From Paenibacillus albidus (GTDB lineage: Bacteria > Bacillota > Bacilli > Paenibacillales > Paenibacillaceae): DNA of 64,000 nt. This document shows, one piece after another, positions 50,897 to 60,377 of the stretch; position 1 is the stretch's first letter; the number at the start of each line of letters is the position of its first letter. Under the pieces are notes generated by a model. That model saw nothing but the letters and a program-made list of their open reading frames with translations. It was not told where the DNA came from and searched no databases. The stretch is taken from NCBI RefSeq assembly GCF_014644435.1, contig NZ_BMKR01000033.1, positions 1-64,000 of the forward strand, given 5' to 3'. The position numbers and the translations under genes are program-made.

Positions 50897-51277
50897 CTAC
50901 CATTCACCAATCCAAACCGGTTTTAAATTTGAATATCCCATTTCCTTTAGCAGATCCCACGCATTATTTAGAATATGAGATTTGCCTTTGGTAAACCACT
51001 TTTGCCGATCTTTCATTAGATACGAGATGATCTCCGCTATATGTTTTGGCCTGCCTAGGTGAATTGTTGTTTCCAGATCATTTTTATGTGCTGTAATATC
51101 GTAAAATGCCCAAAATGTATGAGGATCTTCGTCTGGCGGATCTGCCTGGAAAATTAGTGTGACTTTAGTATTCTTATTCTCTTTTGGGGAAAGATTTAAC
51201 GTGAGATGATATCCGCTCGAATACCAATAAACAAATGCGTGACCATCAATGGTTATATTTCTTAACTGGCTTTTCAT
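50897..51277 (-). CDS. Hypothetical protein of unknown function
   Basis: This 126-residue soluble protein of unknown function has predicted beta strands (HAFVYWYSSGYHLTLNLSPK, TKVTLIFQADPP) followed by helices (PKHIAEIISYLM, ILNNAWDLLKEMGY). It has no signal peptide or catalytic motif that I recognise. ATG 51277 is preceded by AAGGTGG at 10 bases; a TTG one codon earlier is also possible. It follows the 357-residue unknown gene on the same strand at 66 bases, so the two may be cotranscribed. Its stop codon adjoins the permease pseudogene. Confidence 0.7.
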   Translation of the reverse strand: MKSQLRNITIDGHAFVYWYSSGYHLTLNLSPKENKNTKVTLIFQADPPDEDPHTFWAFYDITAHKNDLETTIHLGRPKHIAEIISYLMKDRQKWFTKGKSHILNNAWDLLKEMGYSNLKPVWIGEW

Positions 51278-51343
51278 CAAAAATCGTCCACCTTGAATTA
51301 AGATTTCTACAGTTCATCTGATAGTGCTGCTGCTTGTTTTCAA

Positions 51344-52417
51344 TTAAAGATAGAACCTTCTGGCCTGCTCGTCAAAAAATTCGGTCACCCTCGTATACTC
51401 AGCAATATCGATATGGTTTTGCCACATGATCCGCTGCATAAAGATAGTTTCCGTAAAGATTTTATTGATGACTCTCCTGCACAATACTGGATCACCTTTA
51501 AAGTAGTCCACCAAATGATTGATCTCGTCAAAATTAAAATAAAGGATATAACAAACAAAATTCTGCAGCAAAGTGCTGAAACAATGATCGCGATAGGGAG
51601 CAGCACGATTATCCAAGAGAAAGCTGCGCATCATCTCGAATACCTTTGTCTTATTGTCCGAATAAGTGTCTATCAAGTTATCCACGTTATTAATTAGCTG
51701 TAATATAGCGTCTAATCCTTCCTCCGGCGGCAGGCTCAGCTTGGGCTGTTTTCCTTCTAGGAGTCCTAACAGCTGCAAAGTGAGGTCTTTACAGGCATCG
51801 ATTTCTTCAGGAGTCAGGTTTATTTCATTGCTGTACCTCTCCAAGTTCGCTCTATAGAAATCGTGATACTCAGAGAAATAATGCTCCATAGTTATATTCG
51901 TTTTCGTATGAACCAAATCTTGGCTGCTGAAAGAAAAGGAGTAAAGCGTCTCCTCATTAACCGGGTGAGCATAGAGGTAGAAAAAGAAGAAAAAGTCTCT
52001 TAATTGATGTTTCTGTGCATCGTTTAATGTGGCGGCATCCGTTAATTGAGCGAATTGAAAAAAGCAATAGTTCTTCATAAAATCATTCATTGCATTGAAC
52101 GGATTCTTGTGGACAACGGAGGTCGTCGTGTTAATGGTAAACAACAGATAATAAAATATAAGCTCATCATACACATCCAGATGGTTAAAAGAAGCCGACA
52201 GCACAGGTTTCCAGTCCGGACTAACGGTGTAATTAGGATCTTTAGGTTGTAATTCATACGCCCACTCTGTAAAGGATTCATGCTCAGGGCCGATAAAAAA
52301 TAATTCTGCGGTATCGTCTTCACATAGGCAGTATTCAAAGCTGTCCGTTTTTATGGCCGGTAAGCCTCTGTCAAATTTTAGATTTAGATATTCATTATAC
52401 AGGAGTTGAAATTCCAT
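51344..52417 (-). CDS. Hypothetical protein, mostly helical
   Basis: This 357-residue protein of unknown function is rich in Phe, Tyr, Asp and Glu and appears mainly helical (QKHQLRDFFFFFYLYAHPVN, TPEEIDACKDLTLQLLGLLE, EEGLDAILQLINNVDNLIDT). There is no signal peptide; the hydrophobic FFFFFYLYA stretch is short and not a clear membrane helix. GAGGAGG lies 8 bases before the ATG, so it is surely translated. It lies between an AraC regulator and a 126-residue unknown gene on the same strand. No known domain could be named. Confidence 0.75.
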   Translation of the reverse strand: MEFQLLYNEYLNLKFDRGLPAIKTDSFEYCLCEDDTAELFFIGPEHESFTEWAYELQPKDPNYTVSPDWKPVLSASFNHLDVYDELIFYYLLFTINTTTSVVHKNPFNAMNDFMKNYCFFQFAQLTDAATLNDAQKHQLRDFFFFFYLYAHPVNEETLYSFSFSSQDLVHTKTNITMEHYFSEYHDFYRANLERYSNEINLTPEEIDACKDLTLQLLGLLEGKQPKLSLPPEEGLDAILQLINNVDNLIDTYSDNKTKVFEMMRSFLLDNRAAPYRDHCFSTLLQNFVCYILYFNFDEINHLVDYFKGDPVLCRRVINKIFTETIFMQRIMWQNHIDIAEYTRVTEFFDEQARRFYL

Positions 52418-52475
52418 CAGTTATAACCTCCTCACCTGATTGTCACACTATTATTATGCGATAAAAAGCAGGGCA

Positions 52476-53387
52476 TCAATAAGACAGCAGGGTTGAAGCT
52501 GTGTTGGAAGCGGCCTGCTGCTTGCGGAACTCGGAAGGAGACATGCCGCTAAGCTTATTGAATACGCGGTTGAACTGTGAGAAGCTGTTAAATCCGCATT
52601 GCTCAGCGATAACGGAAATCTTATCACGGGTGTAGAGCAACATTTGCTGGGCATTGCGGACCCGGGTCATCTGGATATATTCGGTTAGTGTAAAGCCAGT
52701 GATCGACTTGAACTGGTGCGATAAATAATACGGGCTGATATAGAACTCCTTGGCAATGGTATCAAGGGATAGCTCACCGTTGCAATGACTGTGGATGTAC
52801 GCGGTGACCGAGTATATTTTTTGCATAATCGTATTTCCGATCTCATCTTTCACATAACTGTTCCGGTCCCGCTGCTGGCACAAAACGCACATAAACTGCT
52901 GGAACAGGCTGTGAATCAGCACCGGATTCAGCGGTGAAACGCCGTGCGATAAGGTGAAGATAGCGTTAAGGGGATCAAATACGGCTCTGCGCGGCTCGCC
53001 CGTTAAACGGTAGATCGGCACTTGTTCAGTAAAAGGAAGAAGCATATTTTTGTATGCGGTTTCTAAGCCGGGTATATTCCTAGGCATGGAAAAGTTAATG
53101 ATCAGCCGCTTATGCGGAGGACCTACCGGATATTGTGTCTTATGCAGCCGGTACGGACGAAGTAGAACAATGTCATATTGTTGCAGGGCATAGATATTCC
53201 CCTCGATGATATGGACGGCTCTGGAATCCAGTAAAATATGAATTTCGTAAAAATCATGAAAATGCTGAAACTCCATATTGATATTGTGGGACCGTTCATC
53301 ATAATCGAAATAATAAAAAAGAGAATCAACTGGAGTATTGATGTTTACGCTATACCCTTGCGCATACAACAAATCGCTTTCCAGCAT
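52476..53387 (-). CDS. AraC family transcriptional regulator with cupin-like sensor
   Basis: This 303-residue regulator has an N-terminal cupin-like effector domain (about 35-120: HFHDFYEIHILLDSRAVHII, YDIVLLRPYRLHKTQYPVG). Two AraC helix-turn-helix motifs follow (about 205-290: LSLDTIAKEFYISPYYLSHQ and ISVIAEQCGFNSFSQFNRVF). The format is that of sugar-responsive activators such as YesS/RhaR-like proteins. It diverges from the GH105-type gene and probably activates it in response to an oligosaccharide. No clear operator was found in the 160-base gap. Confidence 0.9.
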   Translation of the reverse strand: MLESDLLYAQGYSVNINTPVDSLFYYFDYDERSHNINMEFQHFHDFYEIHILLDSRAVHIIEGNIYALQQYDIVLLRPYRLHKTQYPVGPPHKRLIINFSMPRNIPGLETAYKNMLLPFTEQVPIYRLTGEPRRAVFDPLNAIFTLSHGVSPLNPVLIHSLFQQFMCVLCQQRDRNSYVKDEIGNTIMQKIYSVTAYIHSHCNGELSLDTIAKEFYISPYYLSHQFKSITGFTLTEYIQMTRVRNAQQMLLYTRDKISVIAEQCGFNSFSQFNRVFNKLSGMSPSEFRKQQAASNTASTLLSY

Positions 53388-53546
53388 AGGCTCTCACCGC
53401 CATCTTCTGTAATTTGCACTTATTATACGACCAGAAAAGCAAGATTTGCAATGTATGGGGGTCATTATGGCAAATATAACGTAGTTTTTGAGTAGAGGGA
53501 TTTGTTATAGTGCAATATGAAAGCGGATGCAAGGAGTGAGGCAGGA

Positions 53547-53609
53547 TGTTTTTGACAGAAGAGAAGCTGGCCCGGCGTCAGGCTGAAATTGAAAAACACA
53601 GGTTTTAGA
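53547..53609 (+). CDS. Short open frame (20 codons) before the GH105 gene
   Basis: ATG 53547 follows AAGGAGTGAGGCAGG and opens MFLTEEKLARRQAEIEKHRF, ending at TAG 53607-53609. It lies 23 bases before the GH105 start. It may be a leader peptide, or the surviving N-terminus of a lost longer gene, because the sequence looks like the first helix of a full protein. Function is unknown. Confidence 0.35.
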
Positions 53610-53632
53610 ATGAATAGGAGCAGGCACCAACA

Positions 53633-54793
53633 ATGAGAGGGGACCCCACAATGGCAGGAGAAGGAACGGAGCAACTGATGGACAACAGCCGGGTTAACAA
53701 AACCGAATTAATTGGGAAACTGAACCGCGTGACGGATAAGCTGCTGAAGCTCGAGCGGCCGGACAATGAAGCCGAGCTGCAGAATTTAGGGGAGGATGCG
53801 GGGCGGCGGGGGTATTTTGCCCGTGATTTCGGAATGGAGGAATGGGACTGGCCGCAGGGAGTGGGGTTATACGGGCTTCAAAAGCTTGAGCGGCATTTCA
53901 AGGACAACCGTTATCAGGATTATGCCAAGCCGTGGATGGATAAGCAGCTGGAGAAGGGGCTACCGAGCCGGAATATCAACACAACAGCCCCGCTGCTGTC
54001 ACTGATGGAGCTGGCGGAAGCGGAGGAATTGAGCCTCGAATGGGTGCATTGGCTGATGCATGGCCTGCCGCGGACGAAGGAGCTTGGCTTTCAGCATGTC
54101 ACCACAGGAGCGAGTAAACATGAGATTACGCTCAATGACAATGAAATCTGGATTGATACGCTGTTTATGGCTATTTTGTTCACGGCAAAAATGGGGGTTA
54201 AATACGATAATTCCGAATGGCGGCAAGCGTCGCTGTACCAGCTGCTGCTGCATATCAAATACCTGTATGACAAAAAGACGGGACTGTTCTTTCACGGCTG
54301 GCATTTTGGGGGGCGGCATAATTTCAGTGAAGCCTTCTGGTGCCGCGGCAATGGCTGGTTCACACTTGGTCTGCCGGAATATCTGGAGCTAATGCGCCCG
54401 TATCTGGACAGTGGAGTCTTCACTTATCTTCAGCAGATCCTGCATTCACAGGCAGAGGCCTTATTGGCTTGCCATAGCGGGGACGGGTTATGGCATACGC
54501 TGCTGGATGATCCCGGCAGTTATACTGAAACGTCCGGGTCGGCCGCCATAGCGGCTGGTATTCTGCACGGTGCCCGCAGTGGGCTGCTGCCGGAGTCGTA
54601 TGCACAGCCGGCACTAAAGGCGATTCAGGCCATACTGGGCAGAATCGACAGTAAGGGTACAGTGCTTGGCGTATCCGGCGGTACACCAATCGGTGCTCTA
54701 AAAGAAGATTATAAGCAGATCATTATTGCCCCGATGGCCTATGGGCAGGCGATGGCTTCAGTTGCACTCGGCGAAGCATTGTATTACTGTTGA
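53633..54793 (+). CDS. Unsaturated rhamnogalacturonyl/uronyl hydrolase, GH105 (YteR/YesR type)
   Basis: This enzyme of up to 386 residues has the six-hairpin (alpha/alpha)6 barrel of GH105/GH88. WDWPQGVGLYGLQKLE (about 75-90) holds the substrate-side Asp region. NEIWIDTLFMAILFTAKMG (about 165-185) contains the catalytic Asp, and HGWHFGGRHNFSEAFWCRGN (about 218-237) follows. It removes the terminal unsaturated uronic acid left by polysaccharide lyases. No signal peptide is present, so it acts inside the cell. Starts at 53633, 53651 and 53678 are all possible; the last has GGAG six bases upstream. It is the main evidence for an uronyl-oligosaccharide substrate of this locus. Confidence 0.88.
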   Translation: MRGDPTMAGEGTEQLMDNSRVNKTELIGKLNRVTDKLLKLERPDNEAELQNLGEDAGRRGYFARDFGMEEWDWPQGVGLYGLQKLERHFKDNRYQDYAKPWMDKQLEKGLPSRNINTTAPLLSLMELAEAEELSLEWVHWLMHGLPRTKELGFQHVTTGASKHEITLNDNEIWIDTLFMAILFTAKMGVKYDNSEWRQASLYQLLLHIKYLYDKKTGLFFHGWHFGGRHNFSEAFWCRGNGWFTLGLPEYLELMRPYLDSGVFTYLQQILHSQAEALLACHSGDGLWHTLLDDPGSYTETSGSAAIAAGILHGARSGLLPESYAQPALKAIQAILGRIDSKGTVLGVSGGTPIGALKEDYKQIIIAPMAYGQAMASVALGEALYYC

Positions 54794-54853
54794 GTGCCGA
54801 GAAATAGGACCGGCGATTAACCGCCGCTTGGTGGCAAGACGAAGAGATGGGTA

Positions 54854-54895
54854 TGCGGGGTTGCGCGGCTACGGCTGTGCACACCCCGCCTTTTT
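54854..54895 (+). terminator. Rho-independent terminator after GH105 gene
   Basis: GCGGGGT pairs with ACCCCGC over a structured loop, and CTTTTT follows. It separates the GH105 unit from the regulator-importer unit. Confidence 0.8.
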
Positions 54896-54985
54896 AGGGT
54901 CAGGGACATCTTGGAATAAAAGCAACCTGGGTAAAATTGGCTGTATTCCCTCTGCTTGCTTCGTTGGCCGGGTCCGCGCCGCATG

Positions 54986-54994
54986 TGCTATAAT
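54986..54994 (+). promoter_or_regulatory. Extended -10 promoter of the membrane AraC regulator gene
   Basis: TGCTATAAT is an extended -10 element. A weak TTGGCC lies 19 bases upstream of the hexamer. It lies 117 bases before the regulator start, with no competing promoter seen. Confidence 0.5.
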
Positions 54995-55110
54995 GGCAGC
55001 AATTCGGACGGAAGATTGTCCATGAAGCACAGTCAAAATTGAATGGCTCATGCATCAACGGCCGAACCGCGGCCGGGTATCCTAACGGTTGTAATGGAGG
55101 GGGTTGTCTA

Positions 55111-57363
55111 TTGTTCCGGACCTGGTATCACCGATTACTTCTGTCCTATTTTCCTATTTTTTTGCTTACCGTGACGATACTGATTTTTGCCTCCTTTGTG
55201 TTTATCAACGATATTTCACGAACGGAAACCAAAAAAGCGGACCGCATTACCGCCAGCTATCTCGTGGATAATGTGGACCGAACGGTCAAGGAAGTCGAAT
55301 TGTCCGTACTGGAAGCTGCCGAGCGCAGTGATGCTTACAAGCGTTATTTCAACAATCAAGGCCAGACAGATAAGGGGACCATCTATGCCGTTGCCCAGAA
55401 TCTGCGCAATCTGACCCGCGAATCGCCCTATATTCAGTCCATCTACCTTTATGATAAGACAAATGAAAGCGTTTTAACAGAAACTGGATTAAAGGAGCTT
55501 TCAGGATTTGCAGACGAAGACTGGATAAACCGCATAACCTCCGGCCCTTTGCCGGAGGGCTGGCAGCCTGTCAGGGAATACAAGGATGGGTTCATTCAGC
55601 GCACGTCTGTGCGTGTGCTTACCATAAACAAAGGCATGCCTCTGCCCTTCGGCTCGGAGGGAGTGCTCGTAATCAATCTCAAAATGAGCGGGATTGAACA
55701 GATCGTTGACAGTATGGTCAACGAACAGCTGTCCTTCCTGACCATTCTTGACAGCGATGGACAGGTCGTGTACCAGGCGCATTCGGACAGTGAGGGCGTC
55801 CGGAATGGAAAGCAGCTGAATACCCTGCATCTGAAAAGGCTCGGCTGGACGTTTGCCAGCGGGATCAAGGCTGGGAACCTGTTCAGCTGGGTGTCCGTGA
55901 TTTCCTATCTCTGGGTGGCTATTGCCATTGGAACGGTTGTGTGTGCGATTCTATACCTGGTTTATGTTACGCGGCGAAATTATAAGCCGATTCAGGTGAT
56001 TATGAACCGGATTGAAGGCCATCAAATCCGGAAGATGGACCAATCCAACGACCGAACGGACGAAATGATGCTCATTGACGGGGTGCTGGAGGATCTGATC
56101 AATCATATGACGGATTATGACAAGAAGAGCAAGGAGAATCTGCTGCTGCAGCGCAGCAAGCTATTCAACGATCTGCTCCACAGCGAGCGGCTGGACAATG
56201 TCGTCCAGCGGCTGGAAGAGCTGTCGCCGCTCTCCGGTGCTCACTCCACATCCCGCTTTACGGTTGTGCTCAGCGAAATCAACCGCTACGAGAAGGTGTT
56301 TCAGGATCGGTACACAAGGGGCGATCAGAACACGCTCAAATTTGCCTTGATGAATGTCTTTCAGGAATTGGCCCGCAGTGCGGAATTGCAGGGCTGGGCG
56401 GAGTGGATCGGGACCGACCGTGCAGCGATTCTCTTCCTGGCGACGGGAAGCGATGAAGAGCTGACGGAGAAAATCCGCATATTCGCCGAGGGCTGCCACT
56501 CCTGGGTAGAGCAGAATTTGCGTATCTCCCTCAGCTTCGGCATCGGACCGGCCGTGACCGGTCCGGGTGCGATCCGGGATTCCTATGTGGCAGCAGGGAA
56601 TGTAATGCAGCACAAGCTTTTGATGCACGGAGACATCGCCTTGGCGGAAGGCGGAAAAGCACGCCAGCCGCTGCTTGAAACGTACAAGTATTTGCAGATG
56701 ATTGCCGAGTTTGTCAAGCAGTTCCGGATGTCGAGCGGCCAATGGCGGGAGCAGTTGGACGGAATTTTCGAGGCGTTTAAACAAGATTATTTGCAGGATA
56801 ACGATATTCGCTCTCTAATCCAGGCCATGCTGCAGATGTTGAGCCGGGAAGTGGCCGTGATGTCAGAGCAACTGCAGGACGAACTGTCAGCGGAGAATGC
56901 TGCGAAACGGCTGAAGCTGCTGGAAGAGGCAGAGTCCATAGATGAAGTGAAGGGTATTCTGTTTGAGTATTTCACCGATGTATTCCGCACCTATGTCTCC
57001 GTCAGCGAGACCAAAAGCTACCGGGCGATGGTCACCGAGATGAAGAACTATATTGAGGAGAATTTTGCCAATCCTGATCTTTCCCTGAAGCACCTAAGCG
57101 ACCGGTTTCAGGTATCGGGCAAATACGCCAGCTATCTTTTCAAAACAGAGTTTAATATGAAATTTATTGATTTCGTTACAGAGCTGCGAATGAAAAAAGC
57201 CGAACAGCTGCTTTTGGAAACGGAGTATTCGCTACAGGATATCGCGCTCCAGGTGGGCTACGCGAATGCTATTACGTTCGGAAGGGTATTTAAACGAGTC
57301 GCAGGAATCACGCCGGGCGATTACCGTTCTTCGAAGCGCGGCCGCCCAACGGCCAGAACCTGA
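55111..57363 (+). CDS. Membrane-anchored AraC-type transcriptional regulator
   Basis: This 750-residue protein has membrane helices at about 10-35 and 265-295 enclosing an extracellular Cache-like sensor. A HAMP-like linker, a central cytoplasmic region (about 340-640) and a C-terminal AraC domain (about 650-745: LSLKHLSDRFQVSGKYASYL, LQDIALQVGYANAITFGRVF) follow. It is a one-component regulator: sensor and DNA-binding parts are in one chain, and no kinase residues are present. TTG 55111 follows GGAGGGGG by 7 bases; an ATG 72 bases earlier lacks a site and would add a Gly/Cys-rich tail. It probably activates the importer operon downstream. Confidence 0.9.
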   Translation: MFRTWYHRLLLSYFPIFLLTVTILIFASFVFINDISRTETKKADRITASYLVDNVDRTVKEVELSVLEAAERSDAYKRYFNNQGQTDKGTIYAVAQNLRNLTRESPYIQSIYLYDKTNESVLTETGLKELSGFADEDWINRITSGPLPEGWQPVREYKDGFIQRTSVRVLTINKGMPLPFGSEGVLVINLKMSGIEQIVDSMVNEQLSFLTILDSDGQVVYQAHSDSEGVRNGKQLNTLHLKRLGWTFASGIKAGNLFSWVSVISYLWVAIAIGTVVCAILYLVYVTRRNYKPIQVIMNRIEGHQIRKMDQSNDRTDEMMLIDGVLEDLINHMTDYDKKSKENLLLQRSKLFNDLLHSERLDNVVQRLEELSPLSGAHSTSRFTVVLSEINRYEKVFQDRYTRGDQNTLKFALMNVFQELARSAELQGWAEWIGTDRAAILFLATGSDEELTEKIRIFAEGCHSWVEQNLRISLSFGIGPAVTGPGAIRDSYVAAGNVMQHKLLMHGDIALAEGGKARQPLLETYKYLQMIAEFVKQFRMSSGQWREQLDGIFEAFKQDYLQDNDIRSLIQAMLQMLSREVAVMSEQLQDELSAENAAKRLKLLEEAESIDEVKGILFEYFTDVFRTYVSVSETKSYRAMVTEMKNYIEENFANPDLSLKHLSDRFQVSGKYASYLFKTEFNMKFIDFVTELRMKKAEQLLLETEYSLQDIALQVGYANAITFGRVFKRVAGITPGDYRSSKRGRPTART

Positions 57364-57425
57364 ACCGCATGCCATTTGTATTTAGGGCAGCACGTGAACA
57401 GCTGAGTTTATTCTTGGAATATAGG

Positions 57426-57489
57426 GGCCGCATTCCTGCCCGCAAACCTCTGCCAGGAGGGCGCAAACACATGGATGCGGCCTTTTTTT
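57426..57489 (+). terminator. Rho-independent terminator after the regulator gene
   Basis: GGCCGCAT (57426-57433) pairs with ATGCGGCC (57475-57482), followed by TTTTTTT. The 41-base loop contains an inner CCTC/GAGG stem. Confidence 0.8.
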
Positions 57490-57506
57490 GCACATTTTTG
57501 AAAGCG

Positions 57507-57539
57507 GTTTATCATACGAAAATGGTTGTATGGATAAAC
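57507..57539. promoter_or_regulatory. Inverted repeat upstream of the importer operon
   Basis: GTTTATC-ATAC (57507-57517) and GTAT-G-GATAAAC (57528-57539) form an inverted repeat with one bulged base. It lies 220 bases before the binding-protein gene, in a 270-base gap otherwise without clear features, and may be an operator for one of the two AraC regulators. Confidence 0.45.
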
Positions 57540-57758
57540 AGGAAGTCCGAATTCACGGTTAGGGAAGCATCCGAAACAGGTTTATTGTCAAACCACCGGG
57601 GTTCATGAAATACTGTGGGCATCCCGGAACAACAAGCGGCCAGGCAGTGCAGAGGTAAAACAAGCAACATGTCAGGGGCGCCGTTTAGGGACAGACAGGT
57701 CTATGCTGGGGGAATCATAAAGTCACCATTAAGCCCGAAAGGCGAAGGAGATGGGAAA

Positions 57759-59372
57759 ATGACAGTGAACGTAAACCAAGGAGTTCTGAAGAAGGCAATC
57801 GGGATCGGATTGACCGCAGTAATGGGGGTTTCCTTGCTGGCCGGCTGCTCTTCCGATTCAAAAAACAACACGGCAAACGGGGGTTCGGCGGCAGGGGGAG
57901 ACAGTGCAGAGCGCGTCACGCTTAAGGTAGAAGTGTTTGACCGCGGCAACAGCCCGGCACCGCATACCATTACCAACAACTATCTGACTAAACTGGTGCA
58001 GGAACGGTTCGGCGATCCGAATAACATTGATGTCGAATTTGTACCGATTCAACGCTCCGAGGAAGTTACGAAGCTGAACGTTTTGATGGCGAGCAATACC
58101 GATGTGCCCGATATTGTGTTTACGTATGACTCCAGCGTATTTTACCGCTACGCCCAGCAGGGTGGTCTGACCGATGTTGGAGCACTGCTCGATGAACATG
58201 GCCCGAACCTGAAGAAATTTATTGGCGAGGATACGCTGGCATTCGGGCAGCTTGACGGCAAGCAGTTCGCGATCCCTGGTAAACGGGCGATTACGGGCCG
58301 CTACAGCTCTTATATCCGCCAGGATTGGCTGGATAAGCTGGGCTTGCCTGTGCCAACGACGACCGATGAGCTATACACCACTTTGAAAGCGTTTAAAGAA
58401 AAGGACCCGGGTGGTCTCGGCAGCAAAAATATCCCCATGGGCATGGCGCTAGCTCCGGCCCAATTTGAAACACTGATTTATTCCTTTATGAAGCCGGTCA
58501 GCGGCGATCTGACCTACGGCCAGCGTTACGAGCTGCCGCTTCATGAGGGCTTTAAGGATGCGATGCAATTTCTGAACAAGCTCTACAATGAAGGGCTGAT
58601 CAGCAAGGATTTCAGTCTGGATGAGGATAAAACCCAGCTCGCCAAGGATATCCAGAACGGTAATGTAGGTTACTGGTCGGAGGATGTGGATGTCCTGTTC
58701 TATGCCGACGGCACCCTGGACAATCTCTACAAAAATGTGCAGGGAAGCAAGGTGCTCCCGGCAGACGTCCTGACCAATGCCAAGGTTGACAACAAGCACA
58801 TTAAATCCCGCTATGCCTCAAACGGTATGTATATCATGATTCCGAAGAGCAGCAAACGGGCGGTAGAAGCGGTTAAGTATCTGGACTGGATGGCTTCGGA
58901 CAATAATCTGATTGATATGTACAGCGGTGTTGAAGGGGAGAACTATGATCTGGTCGATGGCATTCCCGTCGTCAAAGCCGATGCTCCTCAAGAAATTGTT
59001 GACCGCATTTATAACGCCGGCGACATGGCCATCATCTCCAACGGTAAAAACATCGGCGATCAGGCCACCAATGAAAAAGCATGGGTGAGCGGCTTCCCGG
59101 AACACAACCAGGAAACGCTGAAGCAATCGATCGCGATTGCCAACACCGATACAGTCGGCCCGCTCGTCTTCGGCAAGCCGATCGAAGCGGAATCCCAATA
59201 CGGCACCACACTCAATGACAAACTTGCCGTGATTATTGTAAAGACAGCGATGGTCAAACCGGAGGAATTCGAAGTGGTTTACGAACAGGAGATGAAGGAT
59301 TACATGTCCCTGGGCGGAGCCAAGCTGAAAGAGGAGCTGGAACAGGCGCTTAAGGAGCTTCCGGCTCAATAA
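57759..59372 (+). CDS. Extracellular solute-binding lipoprotein (third sugar importer)
   Basis: This 537-residue protein has lipobox LLAGC (Cys30) and the LplA/YtcQ-type binding-protein fold: VLMASNTDVPDIVFTYDSSV, SYIRQDWLDKLGLPVPTTTD and MIPKSSKRAVEAVKYLDWMA. ATG 57759 follows AAGGAGAT by 6 bases; an ATG 48 codons upstream would give no export signal at the N-terminus. It delivers the oligosaccharide to the two permeases that follow. The GH105 enzyme nearby suggests unsaturated uronyl oligosaccharides as ligands. Confidence 0.92.
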   Translation: MTVNVNQGVLKKAIGIGLTAVMGVSLLAGCSSDSKNNTANGGSAAGGDSAERVTLKVEVFDRGNSPAPHTITNNYLTKLVQERFGDPNNIDVEFVPIQRSEEVTKLNVLMASNTDVPDIVFTYDSSVFYRYAQQGGLTDVGALLDEHGPNLKKFIGEDTLAFGQLDGKQFAIPGKRAITGRYSSYIRQDWLDKLGLPVPTTTDELYTTLKAFKEKDPGGLGSKNIPMGMALAPAQFETLIYSFMKPVSGDLTYGQRYELPLHEGFKDAMQFLNKLYNEGLISKDFSLDEDKTQLAKDIQNGNVGYWSEDVDVLFYADGTLDNLYKNVQGSKVLPADVLTNAKVDNKHIKSRYASNGMYIMIPKSSKRAVEAVKYLDWMASDNNLIDMYSGVEGENYDLVDGIPVVKADAPQEIVDRIYNAGDMAIISNGKNIGDQATNEKAWVSGFPEHNQETLKQSIAIANTDTVGPLVFGKPIEAESQYGTTLNDKLAVIIVKTAMVKPEEFEVVYEQEMKDYMSLGGAKLKEELEQALKELPAQ

Positions 59373-59449
59373 ACAAATATAAAGTGAAAACCGGGGGGGA
59401 AAGGTGTGATACCGCTCCACCCGGTTTTTCTCCTTAGGAGGAAACCGAC

Positions 59450-60352
59450 TTGAGCAAAGAGGCATACTTTAGACGGTATTGGCAATTATACGCGCTGCTT
59501 TCGCTGCCTATTCTTTATTTCCTGATCTTCCGCTACGGTCCGATGTATGGCGTGCAGATTGCTTTTAAGGATTTCAACTTGTTTGAGGGGATTGGAGGCA
59601 GTGAGTGGATCGGCTTCGACGCCTTCCGCGAGGTCTTTGGAATGAGGGAGTTCTACAGCACTTTGCGCAATACTTTTATGCTGAATTTTCTGGATTTGCT
59701 CGTCTCCTTCCCGGCCCCGATCATACTGGCGATTATGCTGTATGAAATCCGGTCGGTATGGTTCAAGAAAATATCTCAGACCATATTGTATATTCCCCAC
59801 TTTATTTCTTGGGTGATTATCGGGGGGATCGTATATCAATTGTTCGGCAACCAATCCGGTATGGTGAACGGTGTACTGGAGAGTCTGGGTCTGAATCCCG
59901 TCCCGTTTCTGACCGAAAAAAATCCGTGGCTGATCACCTACCTGTTCACAGGTGTCTGGCAAAGTGCCGGTTGGGGCACTATCCTTTATCTGGCCGCTTT
60001 GACCGGTGTCAACAAGGAGCTGTTTGAAGCTGCCGAAGTAGATGGAGCGACAAGGCTGAAGAAAATCCGCTATATTACGCTTCCCAGCATTAAACCAACC
60101 ATCGTGACACTGCTTATTCTCAATCTCGGGAAAATGGTCAGCATCGGCTTTGACCGGCCTTACATTATCGGTAATACGGCTGTTCGTGAATATTCGGATG
60201 TGCTCAGCACCTTTGTGTACCGGATCGGTCTGGAATCGGGCCAATATACGCTGGCTACCGTAGTCGGATTGTTCCAGGCTGTGGTGGGGCTGGTGTTCAT
60301 TCTCGGCTCCAACTATATTTCGAAAAAAGTGACCGGAGACGGTATTTTATGA
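59450..60352 (+). CDS. ABC transporter permease (LplB/YteP type)
   Basis: This 300-residue protein has six membrane segments. YGPMYGVQIAFKDFNLFEGI at about residues 25-44 and the EAA loop FEAAEVDGATRLKKIRYI (about 192-209) place it with LplB/YteP permeases. The start is TTG, 8 bases after AGGAGG. It forms the importer channel with the next gene product, and no ATPase is encoded nearby. Confidence 0.92.
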   Translation: MSKEAYFRRYWQLYALLSLPILYFLIFRYGPMYGVQIAFKDFNLFEGIGGSEWIGFDAFREVFGMREFYSTLRNTFMLNFLDLLVSFPAPIILAIMLYEIRSVWFKKISQTILYIPHFISWVIIGGIVYQLFGNQSGMVNGVLESLGLNPVPFLTEKNPWLITYLFTGVWQSAGWGTILYLAALTGVNKELFEAAEVDGATRLKKIRYITLPSIKPTIVTLLILNLGKMVSIGFDRPYIIGNTAVREYSDVLSTFVYRIGLESGQYTLATVVGLFQAVVGLVFILGSNYISKKVTGDGIL

Positions 60353-60377
60353 TAAAGAAGGAAGGAGGCGGAGTGTT

